A stretch of DNA of 64,000 nucleotides from Hyphomicrobiales bacterium (GTDB lineage Bacteria; Pseudomonadota; Alphaproteobacteria; Rhizobiales; Rhizobiaceae): contig JAFKJU010000012.1 of NCBI GenBank assembly GCA_017305935.1, forward strand, positions 1 through 64,000, given 5' to 3'. Below are positions 52,230 to 61,247 of the stretch, piece after piece. Each line of letters starts with the position of its first letter. Positions within the stretch are counted from its first letter, which is position 1. The notes beneath the pieces were generated by a model. That model ran no database searches, was not told the DNA's origin, and saw only the letters and a list, made by a program, of their open reading frames with translations. Made by a program: the position numbers and the translations under genes.

Positions 52230-53603
52230 TCAGCCGAGGACAGCGTTCACAGCATCGGCCGTCGCCTTGACAATGATATCGACCTCTTCGCGCGTCAGGC
52301 AGAGCGGCGGTGCGAAGCCGAGGATATCCCCTTGCGGCATGGCTCGGCCGATGACGCCGCGTTCGAGAAGGGCGGCCGAGACCTGTGGGCCGATCTTCCG
52401 GGCCGGATCGAAGAAGGCGCGGTCGTCCCTGTCCTCGACGAATTCAACGGCCGCCATCAGGCCGTCGCCGCGCACCTCGCCGACATTGGGGTGATCGCCG
52501 ACCGCCTTGGCAAGCTCGCAGCGGAAATAAGCGCCGGTGGTGCCGGCATTCTCGACCAGGCCGAGTTCGTCGATGAGTTCGAGATTGGCGACACCGGCGG
52601 CGGCGCAGATCGGATGCGCGGAATAGGTCCAGCCATGGCCGATGGCGCCGAGCTCGTCCGATCCCTTCACCAGCACCTGCCAGACCTTGTAGGAAACGAT
52701 AGTGCCGGAGAGCGGCGCGTAAGCGGATGTCAGGCCCTTGGCGATGGTGATCAGCGCCGGCTTCATGCCGTAATGGTCGGAGCCGAACATCGTGCCGAGG
52801 CGGCCGAAGCCGGTGACGACTTCATCGGCAACGAGCAGGATGTCGTATTTGTCGAGCACAGCCTGGATCTTCTGCCAGTAGCCCTTCGGCGGCGGCACGA
52901 TGCCGCCGGTGCCGAGGATCGGCTCGCCGATAAAGGCGGCGACGGTTTCCGGCCCCTCGGCGAGGATCATCTCCTCCAGCTTGTCGGCGCAATATTGCGA
53001 GAACTGTTCTTCGTCCAGGGCGCGATCCGGGCGGCGGAAGAAATAGGGGGCTTCCGTATGCAGGATCGGCGCGCGCGGCAGGTCGAAAGCATTGTGGAAC
53101 AGATGCAGGCCGGTCAGCGAGCCGGTCATGACACCCGAGCCGTGATAGCCGCGCCAGCGCGAGATGATCTTCTTCTTCTCCGGTCGGCCGAGGATGTTGT
53201 TGTAATACCAGATCAGCTTGATGTTGGTCTCGTTGGCATCCGAACCGGACAGGCCGAAATAGACGCGGCTCATGCCCTCCGGCGCGCGGTCGATGATCAT
53301 CTTGGAAAGCGTGATCGAGGCTTCCGTGCCATGGCCGACATAGGCATGGTAATAGGCGAGGTTCTTGGCCTGCACGGCGATGGCGTCGGCGATCTTCTGG
53401 CGACCGTAGCCGACATTGACGCAATAGAGGCCGGCAAAGGCGTCGAGGCTGGTCTTGCCGTTGGTATCGGTGATGTAGACGCCTTCGCCGCCGCCGATGA
53501 CGCGGGTCGGCGTCTCGCCACGGGCATGCATGCCCATATGGGTCGAGGGGTGGAAGAAGTGGTCGCGGTCCCAGGCGGTGAGTTCGTTACGTCTGTCGGA
53601 CAT
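52230..53603 (-). CDS. doeD: Class III PLP-dependent aminotransferase (DoeD/Atf-like)
   Basis: 457 residues, omega-amino-acid:pyruvate type aminotransferase. PLP motifs: GLSGSDANETNIKL, LLVADEVVTGFGR (Asp to pyridine N), Schiff-base Lys in TIAKGLTSAYAPLSG, HGWTYSAHPICAAAG. Immediately behind a succinate-semialdehyde-dehydrogenase-type gene and asnC, as in rhizobial ectoine clusters, where it converts L-2,4-diaminobutyrate to aspartate semialdehyde. The symbol rests on this context; a putrescine or beta-alanine aminotransferase would look similar. Confidence 0.85.
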   Translation of the reverse strand: MSDRRNELTAWDRDHFFHPSTHMGMHARGETPTRVIGGGEGVYITDTNGKTSLDAFAGLYCVNVGYGRQKIADAIAVQAKNLAYYHAYVGHGTEASITLSKMIIDRAPEGMSRVYFGLSGSDANETNIKLIWYYNNILGRPEKKKIISRWRGYHGSGVMTGSLTGLHLFHNAFDLPRAPILHTEAPYFFRRPDRALDEEQFSQYCADKLEEMILAEGPETVAAFIGEPILGTGGIVPPPKGYWQKIQAVLDKYDILLVADEVVTGFGRLGTMFGSDHYGMKPALITIAKGLTSAYAPLSGTIVSYKVWQVLVKGSDELGAIGHGWTYSAHPICAAAGVANLELIDELGLVENAGTTGAYFRCELAKAVGDHPNVGEVRGDGLMAAVEFVEDRDDRAFFDPARKIGPQVSAALLERGVIGRAMPQGDILGFAPPLCLTREEVDIIVKATADAVNAVLG

Positions 53604-53637
53604 GGTTTTTCCTTTCGATTGTGCTTGGGCGCCAAGA

Positions 53638-55134
53638 TCAGGCAGCGGTGTCGATGCAGAGATATTTGAGTTCGGTGAAGGCTTCCATGCCGTGGCGCGC
53701 GCCTTCGCGGCCGAGGCCGGATTGTTTCCAGCCGCCGAAGGGGATCGGCCCGCCGGTGATCTTCACCCGGTTGACAGCCACCATGCCGACTTCCAGCGCC
53801 CGGGCAAGGCGCATCTGCCGGGCGCCGTTTTCGGTAACCACATAGGCGACGAGGCCGTATTCGGTATCGTTGGCGCGGGCGACGACCTCCACCTCGGTGT
53901 CGAAGGCGGTGACGGCGGCAACGGGGCCGAATGTTTCCTCGCGCATGATGAGAGCGTCGTCGGGAACATCCGCCAGAAGCGTCGGCGCGTAGAACAGCGG
54001 GCCGGCTTCGTGGCGCTTGCCGCCGGTGAGCAGCTTCGCGCCACGCTTGACCGCATCGGCGACCTGTTCCTCGACCTTGGCGATAGCGCGCTCGTGCATC
54101 AGCGGGCCGAGTTCGACCTCCGGCTCCAGCCCGGCTCCGACTTTCAGTGCCTCGATGCGCGCCTTGAAGGCTCTTGTGAAGGCCGCCAGGATGGGGCGCT
54201 CGACATAGATGCGGTTGGCTGCGAGGCAATCCTGGCCCGATGTCGCGAACTTGGCGTTGACGGCGATGTCCGCCGCCTTGCCGATATCGGCATCGGCGAA
54301 GACGATCAGTGGTGCATGGCCGCCGAGTTCCATGACCAGCCGCTTCATGGTCGGGGCGCATTGGCCGGCGATGAGCTTGCCGATCTCCGTCGAGCCGGTG
54401 AAGCTCATGGCGCGGATGCGCGCATCGGCATTCATGCGCCCGACGATGGTGGCGGCATCGCCGGTCACCACGTTGAAAACGCCGGCTGGCAGGCCGGCGC
54501 GCTCGCCGAGTTCGGCAAGGGCAAGCGCCGAAAGCGGCGTTTCGCTGGAGGGGTGGGCAACGACGGTGCAGCCGGCGGCAAGGGCCGCCGCCACCTTGCG
54601 GGTGATCATCGCGGAGGGGAAATTCCACGGTGTGGCGACACCGACGACGCCGAGCGCCTCGCGGCGCACGATCATCTCAGCGCCCGGCAAATGGCTGGTG
54701 ACGCTCTCGGCATTGAGGCGTTTTCCCTCCTCGGCATACCATTCGATGAAGGAGGCCGCGTAGTCGATCTCGCCGCGCGACTCGGCCAGCGGCTTGCCCT
54801 GCTCCAGCGTCATCAGCAAGGCGAGGTCTTCGCGCGCTTCCAGCACCAGGCCGTGCCATTTGCGCAGGATCGTCGCGCGCTGTTGCGGCAGCATGTCCCG
54901 CCAGGCGGGGAAAGCCTGCGCGGCAGCGGAAATCGCTTCCGATGTCTGCTCGCCGTCGAGCGCGGCGACCCAGGCGAGCGTCGCGTCCGAGGCCGGATCG
55001 GTCACGCGAAAACTCTTGCCGTCGCGGCCGGCGATCCAGCGTCCGCCGACATAGGACAGTTCGCGCAGCAGATGCGGATCGGTCAGACGTGCAAGCGCAT
55101 CGTGAAAACTCGTGCGGGCGAATACGGCGGTCAT
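53638..55134 (-). CDS. doeC: NAD(P)-dependent semialdehyde dehydrogenase (DoeC/Ssd-like)
   Basis: 498 residues from ATG 55134, chosen for AGGAGG 5 nt upstream. GabD-type ALDH: LVMELGGHAPLIVFADADIG with the general-base Glu, nucleophile Cys in FATSGQDCLAANRI, C-terminal GGWKQSGLGREGARHG. In ectoine breakdown this enzyme oxidises aspartate semialdehyde to aspartate. It is co-transcribed with the aminotransferase 34 bp downstream. The preceding 117-bp gap contains an inverted repeat likely bound by the AsnC-type regulator. Confidence 0.87.
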   Translation of the reverse strand: MTAVFARTSFHDALARLTDPHLLRELSYVGGRWIAGRDGKSFRVTDPASDATLAWVAALDGEQTSEAISAAAQAFPAWRDMLPQQRATILRKWHGLVLEAREDLALLMTLEQGKPLAESRGEIDYAASFIEWYAEEGKRLNAESVTSHLPGAEMIVRREALGVVGVATPWNFPSAMITRKVAAALAAGCTVVAHPSSETPLSALALAELGERAGLPAGVFNVVTGDAATIVGRMNADARIRAMSFTGSTEIGKLIAGQCAPTMKRLVMELGGHAPLIVFADADIGKAADIAVNAKFATSGQDCLAANRIYVERPILAAFTRAFKARIEALKVGAGLEPEVELGPLMHERAIAKVEEQVADAVKRGAKLLTGGKRHEAGPLFYAPTLLADVPDDALIMREETFGPVAAVTAFDTEVEVVARANDTEYGLVAYVVTENGARQMRLARALEVGMVAVNRVKITGGPIPFGGWKQSGLGREGARHGMEAFTELKYLCIDTAA

Positions 55135-55184
55135 GGCGGCCTCCTCTAGGGTGTGGAAGGAGTGTGCCAGAGGACCGGCGGCAG

Positions 55185-55247
55185 ATTGTCTATTGCCGGG
55201 GCGGATCGCAGAGAGTTTGGCCAAAGATGCGGGCGGCCGTAGACAAT
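55185..55247. promoter_or_regulatory. Inverted repeat ATTGTCTA / TAGACAAT upstream of the dehydrogenase-aminotransferase pair
   Basis: ATTGTCTA (55185-55192) and its exact complement TAGACAAT (55240-55247) lie 55 bp apart, centre to centre, in the gap between asnC and the dehydrogenase gene. Spaced inverted half-sites suit the wrapped DNA of Lrp/AsnC octamers. Regulation by the neighbouring AsnC protein is inferred. Confidence 0.4.
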
Positions 55248-55251
55248 TTCT

Positions 55252-55746
55252 CTATCGGGTTTCGCTACTAGGGGAGGGGAGCAGGGTCGCGAGCGGCAGA
55301 ACGATCTCCTCCTTCACCGTCTTGGTGACGATGTAGGTGAAGTAGCGGTCGATGCCGAGTTCGCGGTCGAGCATGCTGTCGACGAGGCGCTGATAGGCGT
55401 CGATATCGGCCGCCATGATCTTCAGGATATAATCGACACCGCCGCCGACCGACCAGCAGGCGACGATCTCGGGCGTTGCCGCCACGACTTTTTCGAAGCG
55501 CTCGAAATCCGCCTGCCGATGGTTGGCGAGCGTCACCTCCATCATCACGCTGGCCACTGGCGCAAGGCGCCGCATGGCGACGCGGGCGTGATAGCCGGTG
55601 ACGATGCCGGCCTTTTCCAGCTTGCGCAGCCTGAGCCAGCAGGGAGTGGGGGAAAGGCCCGCCTTTTCCGCCAGCGCCAGCTTGGTGATGCGCCCGTCCG
55701 CCTGGATGGCTTCGAGGATGCGCAGGTCGATGGCGTCGAGTTTCAT
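55252..55746 (-). CDS. asnC: Lrp/AsnC-family regulator (ectoine cluster, DoeX/AsnC-like)
   Basis: 164 residues. The N-terminal helix-turn-helix is typical (LDAIDLRILEAIQADGRITK, LALAEKAGLSPTPCWLRLRK), followed by a RAM ligand domain (VVAATPEIVACWSVGGGVDY). Rhizobial and halophile ectoine clusters carry such a regulator next to the dehydrogenase and aminotransferase genes, probably sensing diaminobutyrate-type intermediates. It is divergent from enuR. Confidence 0.9.
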   Translation of the reverse strand: MKLDAIDLRILEAIQADGRITKLALAEKAGLSPTPCWLRLRKLEKAGIVTGYHARVAMRRLAPVASVMMEVTLANHRQADFERFEKVVAATPEIVACWSVGGGVDYILKIMAADIDAYQRLVDSMLDRELGIDRYFTYIVTKTVKEEIVLPLATLLPSPSSETR

Positions 55747-55845
55747 GCGGGCGCCCTCCGGGCGAAAATCAGGTCAGGCAAGTGAAAAAGACAATGGAAA
55801 GCCATTTTGGCGTTGTCAATTGGACTGAATTTGAGCACTGTCGAA

Positions 55846-55855
55846 ATCATGACAA
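55846..55855. promoter_or_regulatory. Candidate EnuR autoregulatory site overlapping the enuR start codon
   Basis: ATCATGACAA overlaps the enuR ATG (55849-55851) and is the exact reverse complement of TTGTCATGAT at 57270-57279 upstream of ehuA, where a variant TTGACATGAT also occurs. EnuR is a known repressor of ectoine uptake genes; shared elements at both promoters suggest its recognition sequence. Confidence 0.4.
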
Positions 55856-57234
55856 ATTGGCGTCCCGATCCATCTCAATTGCGCCGCCCGGCTTACCTTT
55901 CCCTTGCCGAGCAGATCGCCCGCGCCATTCAGGAAGGCCATCTGCCGAACGGCACCCGGCTTCTACCCCATCGCAAGCTCGCCGACGACCTGAAACTTTC
56001 GGTGCAGACCGTCAGCCGCGCCTATGACGAGTTGATCCGTCGCGGACTGATCTCCGGCGAGATCGGCCGCGGTTCCTTCGTGCAGACCCGGCCGAAGGAA
56101 CCGGAGCCGCCCTATCTGCCGGAGCGCCTGGGCGAGCTCGTCGATCTCTCGATCCTCAAGCCCGTCTGCGAGCAACTGCATCTGGAGCGTATGCGCGAGG
56201 CCTTCGGATGGCTGGCGGAAAACCTGCCGTCGAGCTCGGCGCTCTCCTTCCGCCCGAACATGGTTTTCCCGCGCCACCGGGCCGTTGCCGCCGAATGGCT
56301 GGCGCGCTGCGGCCTGGAGATCTCGCCGCTCAACATCAGCCTCACCAACGGCGCGACATCGGGCATGACGGTGGCGCTGATGAGCGTCGCGCCGCCCGGC
56401 TCGACGGTGGCGACGGAGGCGATCAGCCACCATACGCTGGTGCCGCTTTCCACCTATCTCGGCCTGCATCTTGAGGGACTGCCGATCGATCGCGACGGCA
56501 TGGTGCCCGAAGCGCTGGACGAGGCCTGCCGCAAGGGCGTCATCCGCGCCGTTTTCCTGCAACCCTCGGTGATCAACCCGACGGCGACGCTAATGAGCGC
56601 GGAGCGCCGCCAGGCATTGGCGGAGGTAGCGCGCCGCCACGATCTCGCGATCATCGAGAACGACGTTCTCGGTCCGCTCGTCGAAAACCGTGCGCCGCCA
56701 CTTGCCGCTTATGCGCCGGAGCGCACGCTTTACGTCACGAGCTTCACCAAGATCACCGTGCCGGGCCTGCGCATCGGTTATCTCGCAGCGCCCGACCGTT
56801 ATGTCGCGGCCGTCGCCAATCGCCATCTCGTTTCCAACTGGATGGCGACGCCTTCGATTGCCGAAATCGCGACGCGCTGGGTCGGAGACGGCACGGCGAT
56901 GGAACTGGTGAACTGGCAGCGCCGGGCGCTCGGTCTTCGCCATGTCATCGCCGAAGAGGCGCTTGGCGGCCTGCCCTATCATGCCCACCCGCAGAGCCTG
57001 CATGTCTGGCTTCCCTTGCCGGAAGGCCATGCGGAGGAAGGGTTCGTCTCGCAGGCGCGGCTTCGCGGCGTGGCGATCGCGCCCGGCTCGTCCTTCCGCA
57101 CCGCCGATCACGGCTGGCAGCCGGCAGTACGCGTCTCGCTCGGATCGACGACCGAGCAGGAATTGCGCACCGGGCTTGGCATTCTCGCTTCGCTTGCCAG
57201 CGGCAACCCCGAGGCATTGCTGCTGGCAATTTGA
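55849..57234 (+). CDS. enuR: MocR/PdxR-type GntR regulator of ectoine genes
   Basis: 461 residues from ATG 55849 (an ATG at 55807 is in frame but adds no conserved sequence). The GntR winged helix is at about 14-80 (YLSLAEQIARAIQEGHLPNG, LSVQTVSRAYDELIRRGLIS), followed by an aminotransferase class I fold with the PLP-anchoring Lys301 in TSFTKITVPGLRIGYL. EnuR of Ruegeria pomeroyi binds ectoine-derived inducers as PLP adducts and represses the uptake/catabolism operon. The operon starts 122 bp downstream. Confidence 0.92.
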   Translation: MTNWRPDPSQLRRPAYLSLAEQIARAIQEGHLPNGTRLLPHRKLADDLKLSVQTVSRAYDELIRRGLISGEIGRGSFVQTRPKEPEPPYLPERLGELVDLSILKPVCEQLHLERMREAFGWLAENLPSSSALSFRPNMVFPRHRAVAAEWLARCGLEISPLNISLTNGATSGMTVALMSVAPPGSTVATEAISHHTLVPLSTYLGLHLEGLPIDRDGMVPEALDEACRKGVIRAVFLQPSVINPTATLMSAERRQALAEVARRHDLAIIENDVLGPLVENRAPPLAAYAPERTLYVTSFTKITVPGLRIGYLAAPDRYVAAVANRHLVSNWMATPSIAEIATRWVGDGTAMELVNWQRRALGLRHVIAEEALGGLPYHAHPQSLHVWLPLPEGHAEEGFVSQARLRGVAIAPGSSFRTADHGWQPAVRVSLGSTTEQELRTGLGILASLASGNPEALLLAI

Positions 57235-57269
57235 GGAGACAACGCCGCAAATCGCCATGGCAGGAATAA

Positions 57270-57302
57270 TTGTCATGATATTATTATTCAGATTGACATG
57301 AT
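57270..57302. promoter_or_regulatory. Candidate EnuR operator/promoter before ehuA
   Basis: Two direct elements, TTGTCATGAT (57270-57279) and TTGACATGAT (57293-57302), lie 23 bp apart in an AT-rich patch of the otherwise GC-rich 122-bp enuR-ehuA gap. The first recurs inverted at the enuR start. TTGACA of the second could also act as a -35. Confidence 0.45.
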
Positions 57303-57356
57303 TTACATTGCCGCGCATCGTTGCGCCATCACTTGTCTCAACAGGGAGAGACATGC

Positions 57357-58142
57357 ATGGCCGCACCCATCATCCGCATCGACAACATCACCAAGCGCTA
57401 CGGCGCCTTGACGGTGCTCGACGGGCTGTCGATGGAGGTGATGCCAGGCGAAAAGCTGGCGCTGATCGGCCCTTCCGGTTCCGGCAAGACGACGATCCTG
57501 CGCATTCTGATGACGCTGGAAACGATCAGCGACGGCCATATCGAGGTGGACAGCGACCAGCTCTACCACATGCCGAAGAATGGTAGCCTCGTCCCGGCCG
57601 ACGATCGTCACCTGCACCGGATGCGCGAGAAGATTGGCATGGTCTTCCAGCACTTCAACCTTTTCCCGCACAAATGCGTGCTCGACAATGTCACACTTGC
57701 GCCGATGCTGACCAAGGGCATGGCGAAGGCTGCGGCGGAAAAGCGGGCGATGGAGCTTCTCGACATGGTGGGCATGGCCGACAAGGCGAAAAGCGTGCCC
57801 GCGCAATTGTCCGGCGGACAGAAGCAACGGGTGGCCATCGCCCGCGCGCTCGCGCTCTCGCCGAAGATCATGCTGTTCGACGAGGTGACCTCGGCGCTCG
57901 ACCCGGAGCTTGTCGAAGAGGTGCTGAACGTCATGCGCAAGCTTGCCGCCGAGACCGACATGACCATGCTGCTCGTCACCCACGAGATGGGTTTCGCCCA
58001 TGATTTCGCCGACCGGGTGATGTTCTTCGATCGCGGAAAGATCGTCGAGCAAGGCAAGCCGGAAGAGATTTTCCGCACGCCCCGGCAGGAGCGGACGCAG
58101 GCTTTCCTGCGCAAGATCATCGCGGCGGGACACCGCGTCTGA
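57357..58142 (+). CDS. ehuA: Ectoine/hydroxyectoine ABC transporter ATP-binding protein
   Basis: 261 residues, polar-amino-acid-type ATPase: Walker A GPSGSGKTT, signature LSGGQKQRVAIARAL, Walker B IMLFDEVTSALDP, H-loop VTHEMGFAHD. The insertion LYHMPKNGSLVPADDRHLHR after the first domain is characteristic of EhuA. The start at 57357 follows GGGAGAG. It energises EhuCD. Confidence 0.93.
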   Translation: MAAPIIRIDNITKRYGALTVLDGLSMEVMPGEKLALIGPSGSGKTTILRILMTLETISDGHIEVDSDQLYHMPKNGSLVPADDRHLHRMREKIGMVFQHFNLFPHKCVLDNVTLAPMLTKGMAKAAAEKRAMELLDMVGMADKAKSVPAQLSGGQKQRVAIARALALSPKIMLFDEVTSALDPELVEEVLNVMRKLAAETDMTMLLVTHEMGFAHDFADRVMFFDRGKIVEQGKPEEIFRTPRQERTQAFLRKIIAAGHRV

Positions 58143-58217
58143 TTTCCTGAGCGTCCGGGAAATACTGCAAACACAATGCCAAACATAAAAGAAGAACCGC
58201 CAGAGGAGTTCGCAACG

Positions 58218-59069
58218 ATGAAGAACACGCATTTCTTGACCATGCTTGCCGGTACAGCCACGCTGATGGCGGTTTTCGCCGGCCCGCCGGCCTTTGCCGC
58301 CGACGGCAAACTGGAGCAATTGAAGACGCAGGGCTTCGCCCGCGTCGCCATCGCCAACGAGCCGCCGTTCACGGCGGTTGCCGCCGATGGCAAGGTTTCC
58401 GGTGCCGCGCCGGATGTGGCGCGCGAGATCTTCAAGCGCCTCGGCGTTGCCGATATCGTCGCCTCGATTTCCGAATATGGCGCGATGATCCCGGGCCTGC
58501 AGGCCGGCCGTCACGACGTCATCACCGCCGGCCTGTTCATGAAGCCGGAGCGCTGCGCGGCGGTCGCCTATTCTCAGCCGATCCTGTGCGATGCGGAAGC
58601 CTTTGCTCTGAAAAAGGGCAATCCGCTGAAGCTGCAGAGCTACAAGGACATCGCCGACAATCCGGATGCCAAAATCGGCGCACCGGGCGGCGGCACCGAA
58701 GAGAAGCTGGCGCTGGAAGCGGGCGTGCCGCGCGACCGCGTCATCGTTGTGCCGGATGGCCAGAGCGGCCTGAAGATGTTGCAGGACGGCCGCATCGATG
58801 CCTATTCGCTGCCGGTCCTGTCGATCAACGATCTGGTTTCCAAGGCGAAGGACCCCGAGATCGAGGTCGTGGCGCCGGTTCAGGGCGCGCCGGTCTATTG
58901 CGACGGCGCGGCCTTCAAGAAGGGTGACGAGGCGCTGCGCGATGCCTTCGACGTCGAACTCGCCAAGCTGAAGGAATCGGGCGATTTCGCCAAGATCATC
59001 GAGCCCTACGGATTCTCCGCCAAGGCCGCGATGTCGACGACGCGCGAAAAGCTCTGCGCCGCAAAGTGA
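58218..59069 (+). CDS. ehuB: Ectoine/hydroxyectoine-binding periplasmic protein
   Basis: 283 residues with a Sec signal peptide (MKNTHFLTMLAGTATLMAVF, cleavage after AFA) and a type II binding-protein fold: VAIANEPPFTAVAADGKVSG, ISEYGAMIPGLQAGRHDVIT, GLFMKPERCAAVAYSQPI. The acidic/aromatic residues of the first two motifs correspond to the ectoine cage of EhuB. AGAGGAG lies 9 nt before the start. Second gene of ehuABCD. Confidence 0.93.
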   Translation: MKNTHFLTMLAGTATLMAVFAGPPAFAADGKLEQLKTQGFARVAIANEPPFTAVAADGKVSGAAPDVAREIFKRLGVADIVASISEYGAMIPGLQAGRHDVITAGLFMKPERCAAVAYSQPILCDAEAFALKKGNPLKLQSYKDIADNPDAKIGAPGGGTEEKLALEAGVPRDRVIVVPDGQSGLKMLQDGRIDAYSLPVLSINDLVSKAKDPEIEVVAPVQGAPVYCDGAAFKKGDEALRDAFDVELAKLKESGDFAKIIEPYGFSAKAAMSTTREKLCAAK

Positions 59070-59140
59070 TCGCCTGAAACGGGGCCGTTCCCTCCTCATG
59101 CGGGGAGGGAAATTTCCGCTCAATCGCAAACGGGAAGATA

Positions 59141-59800
59141 ATGACCGACTGGTCCGGCTATATAGGTCTGATCCTGCAAGGCGCGCTGGTGACGATGGAG
59201 TTGACGGTCATGGGCTCGGCGCTCGCCGTCGTCATGGCTTTCGTCGCCGGGCTCGGGCGCGTCAGCCGCTCCATGGCGATCAGAGCGCTCGCCACCACCT
59301 ATATCGAATTCTTCCGTGGAACCTCGATCTTCGTCCAGCTTTTCTGGGTCTATTTCGTGCTGCCTTTCGCCGGCGTCACGCTGTCGCCGCTGCAGGCGGG
59401 CGTGCTCGCGCTGGGGCTGAACGTCGGGGCGTATGGCGCGGAGGTGGTGCGCGGCGCCGTCAAGGCTATCGGCCGCGAACAGCGCGAGGCCTGCATTGCG
59501 CTCAACCTCACCCGCGCCCAGGCGATGCGCCATATCATCCTGCCGCAGGCGCTGCCGCTGATGCTGCCGACCTTCGGCAACAACGCCATCGAGCTTCTGA
59601 AGGGCACGGCGGTCGTATCGCTGATCTCGCTCACCGACATGACCTTCCAGGCGCAGGTGGTGCGCGCCCAGACCGGCAGCACGCTGATCCCCTTCGCCAC
59701 GATCCTCGTGCTCTATTTCCTGATGGCGCTCGCCATCTCCCATGGCATGCGCTGGCTGGAACGCCGGGTTACGCGCGGCCTCGACGGCATGAGGACCTGA
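59141..59800 (+). CDS. ehuC: Ectoine/hydroxyectoine ABC transporter permease
   Basis: 219 residues, His/Glu/Gln-type permease with about five membrane spans and EAA-loop REQREACIALNLTRAQAMRH; YIEFFRGTSIFVQLFWVYFV is the usual family core. It forms a heterodimeric channel with EhuD, encoded 2 nt downstream. Confidence 0.92.
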   Translation: MTDWSGYIGLILQGALVTMELTVMGSALAVVMAFVAGLGRVSRSMAIRALATTYIEFFRGTSIFVQLFWVYFVLPFAGVTLSPLQAGVLALGLNVGAYGAEVVRGAVKAIGREQREACIALNLTRAQAMRHIILPQALPLMLPTFGNNAIELLKGTAVVSLISLTDMTFQAQVVRAQTGSTLIPFATILVLYFLMALAISHGMRWLERRVTRGLDGMRT

Positions 59801-59802
59801 CG

Positions 59803-60465
59803 ATGGAATGGGACTGGAATTTCGTCTGGGAGATCATGCCGACCCTCATTGAGGGCCTGAAGATCACCCTTCTGGCAACTGTGTTCGGGGCGGCGCTCGC
59901 CGCCGTCATCGGCCTTGCCTTCGCCATCCTGCGCATGACCGCGCCCCGGCCGATTGCGAAAACGACAAGCTTTGTCGTGGAATTCATTCGCGGCACGCCG
60001 CTGCTGGTGCAGCTCTATTTCATCTTCTATGTGCTGCCGGATATCGGCATTCGCTTGCCGGCGCTGCTGGCCGGCGTCATCGGTCTCGGCCTGCATTACG
60101 GCACCTATGCGGCGGAAGTCTACCGCGCCGGCATCGAGAACGTGCCGCGCGGCCAGTGGGAGGCGGCGAAGGCGACGAACCTCACCACCCGCCAGACCTG
60201 GATCCATGTGGTGCTGCCGCAGGCGATCCCGCCGATGATCCCGGCGCTCGCCAACTATCTCATCGCCATGTTTAAGGAGACGCCGCTGCTCTCCGCCATC
60301 ACGGTGCTGGAATTGATGAACCAGGCGAAAAGCGTCGCCAACAGCAGCTATCGCTATATCGAGCCGATGACGCTGGTCGGCGTGTTCTTCCTGATCATGA
60401 GCCTGATCTCCGTCGTCTTCCTGCGCTTTCTGGAAGACCGTTTTTCTCCGCTGGAGCAACGCTGA
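59803..60465 (+). CDS. ehuD: Ectoine/hydroxyectoine ABC transporter permease
   Basis: 220 residues, same family as EhuC: FIRGTPLLVQLYFIFYVLPD, EAA-loop RGQWEAAKATNLTTRQTWIH. Its stop overlaps the eutA start (TGATG), linking uptake and breakdown genes in one operon. Confidence 0.93.
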   Translation: MEWDWNFVWEIMPTLIEGLKITLLATVFGAALAAVIGLAFAILRMTAPRPIAKTTSFVVEFIRGTPLLVQLYFIFYVLPDIGIRLPALLAGVIGLGLHYGTYAAEVYRAGIENVPRGQWEAAKATNLTTRQTWIHVVLPQAIPPMIPALANYLIAMFKETPLLSAITVLELMNQAKSVANSSYRYIEPMTLVGVFFLIMSLISVVFLRFLEDRFSPLEQR

Positions 60466-61247
60466 TGCCGCCCCTCGATCTCACGCTCGCTTCGCGCGCC
60501 CCTGTTTTGGATGAACGGCCGCTTTCAAAACGCGTCGGCCTGATCATCCTTGCGACCGATCACACGACGGAGGTGGATTTCCAGCGCATGGTGGCAGGCG
60601 ACCGGATCGGCGTTTATGCGACCCGCATCCCCTATGCCAATCCGGTGACGCCGGAAAACCTGCGCGCCATGCAGCCGTCGCTGACGATGGGCGCAGCGCT
60701 CATCCTGCCGGATGAGCCACTGGACGTGGTCATGTATTCCTGCACCTCGGCTTCTGTGGTCATCGGCGATGCCAATATCGAGGCGGCGGTGAAGACCGCC
60801 AAGCCGACCGCCGCTGTGTTGACGCCCACCGCCGCCGCCGTCTCGGGCCTGAGGGCACTTGGTGCAAAACGCATCTCCGTGCTGACTCCCTATACGGTGG
60901 AAACCAGCGTGCCGATGGCCGATTATTTCCGGTCGCTCGGCTTTGACATCGCCCGTTTCACCTGCCTCGGCCTGACCGACGATCGTGAGATGGCGCGCAT
61001 TTCTCCGGCCGAAATCGTATCCTTCGCAAAGGAGGCGACCGCGCCGGATTGCGAGGCGCTGTTCATTTCCTGCACCGCCGTTCGCGCAGCCGGGGTCGCG
61101 GCCGAGATCGAGGCCGCTACGGGCAAGCCTGTGGTGACCAGCAACCTCGCCACCGCCTGGGCGACCCTGCGCCTCTGCGGCGACGAGACGGCGCGGCCCG
61201 CGCTTGGCCGGCTGATGACCCTTGCCTATCCGGGCGCGGCGCCATGA
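60465..61247 (+). CDS. eutA: Aspartate/glutamate racemase / maleate isomerase family protein of the ectoine operon
   Basis: 260 residues, Asp/Glu racemase superfamily with two catalytic cysteines, in VMYSCTSASVVIG and LFISCTAVRAAG. In rhizobia eutABC follow ehuABCD, and the EutABC set is thought to act on hydroxyectoine-derived intermediates before ectoine hydrolysis. Overlaps ehuD by one base and eutB by 4 bp. Confidence 0.9.
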   Translation: MPPLDLTLASRAPVLDERPLSKRVGLIILATDHTTEVDFQRMVAGDRIGVYATRIPYANPVTPENLRAMQPSLTMGAALILPDEPLDVVMYSCTSASVVIGDANIEAAVKTAKPTAAVLTPTAAAVSGLRALGAKRISVLTPYTVETSVPMADYFRSLGFDIARFTCLGLTDDREMARISPAEIVSFAKEATAPDCEALFISCTAVRAAGVAAEIEAATGKPVVTSNLATAWATLRLCGDETARPALGRLMTLAYPGAAP

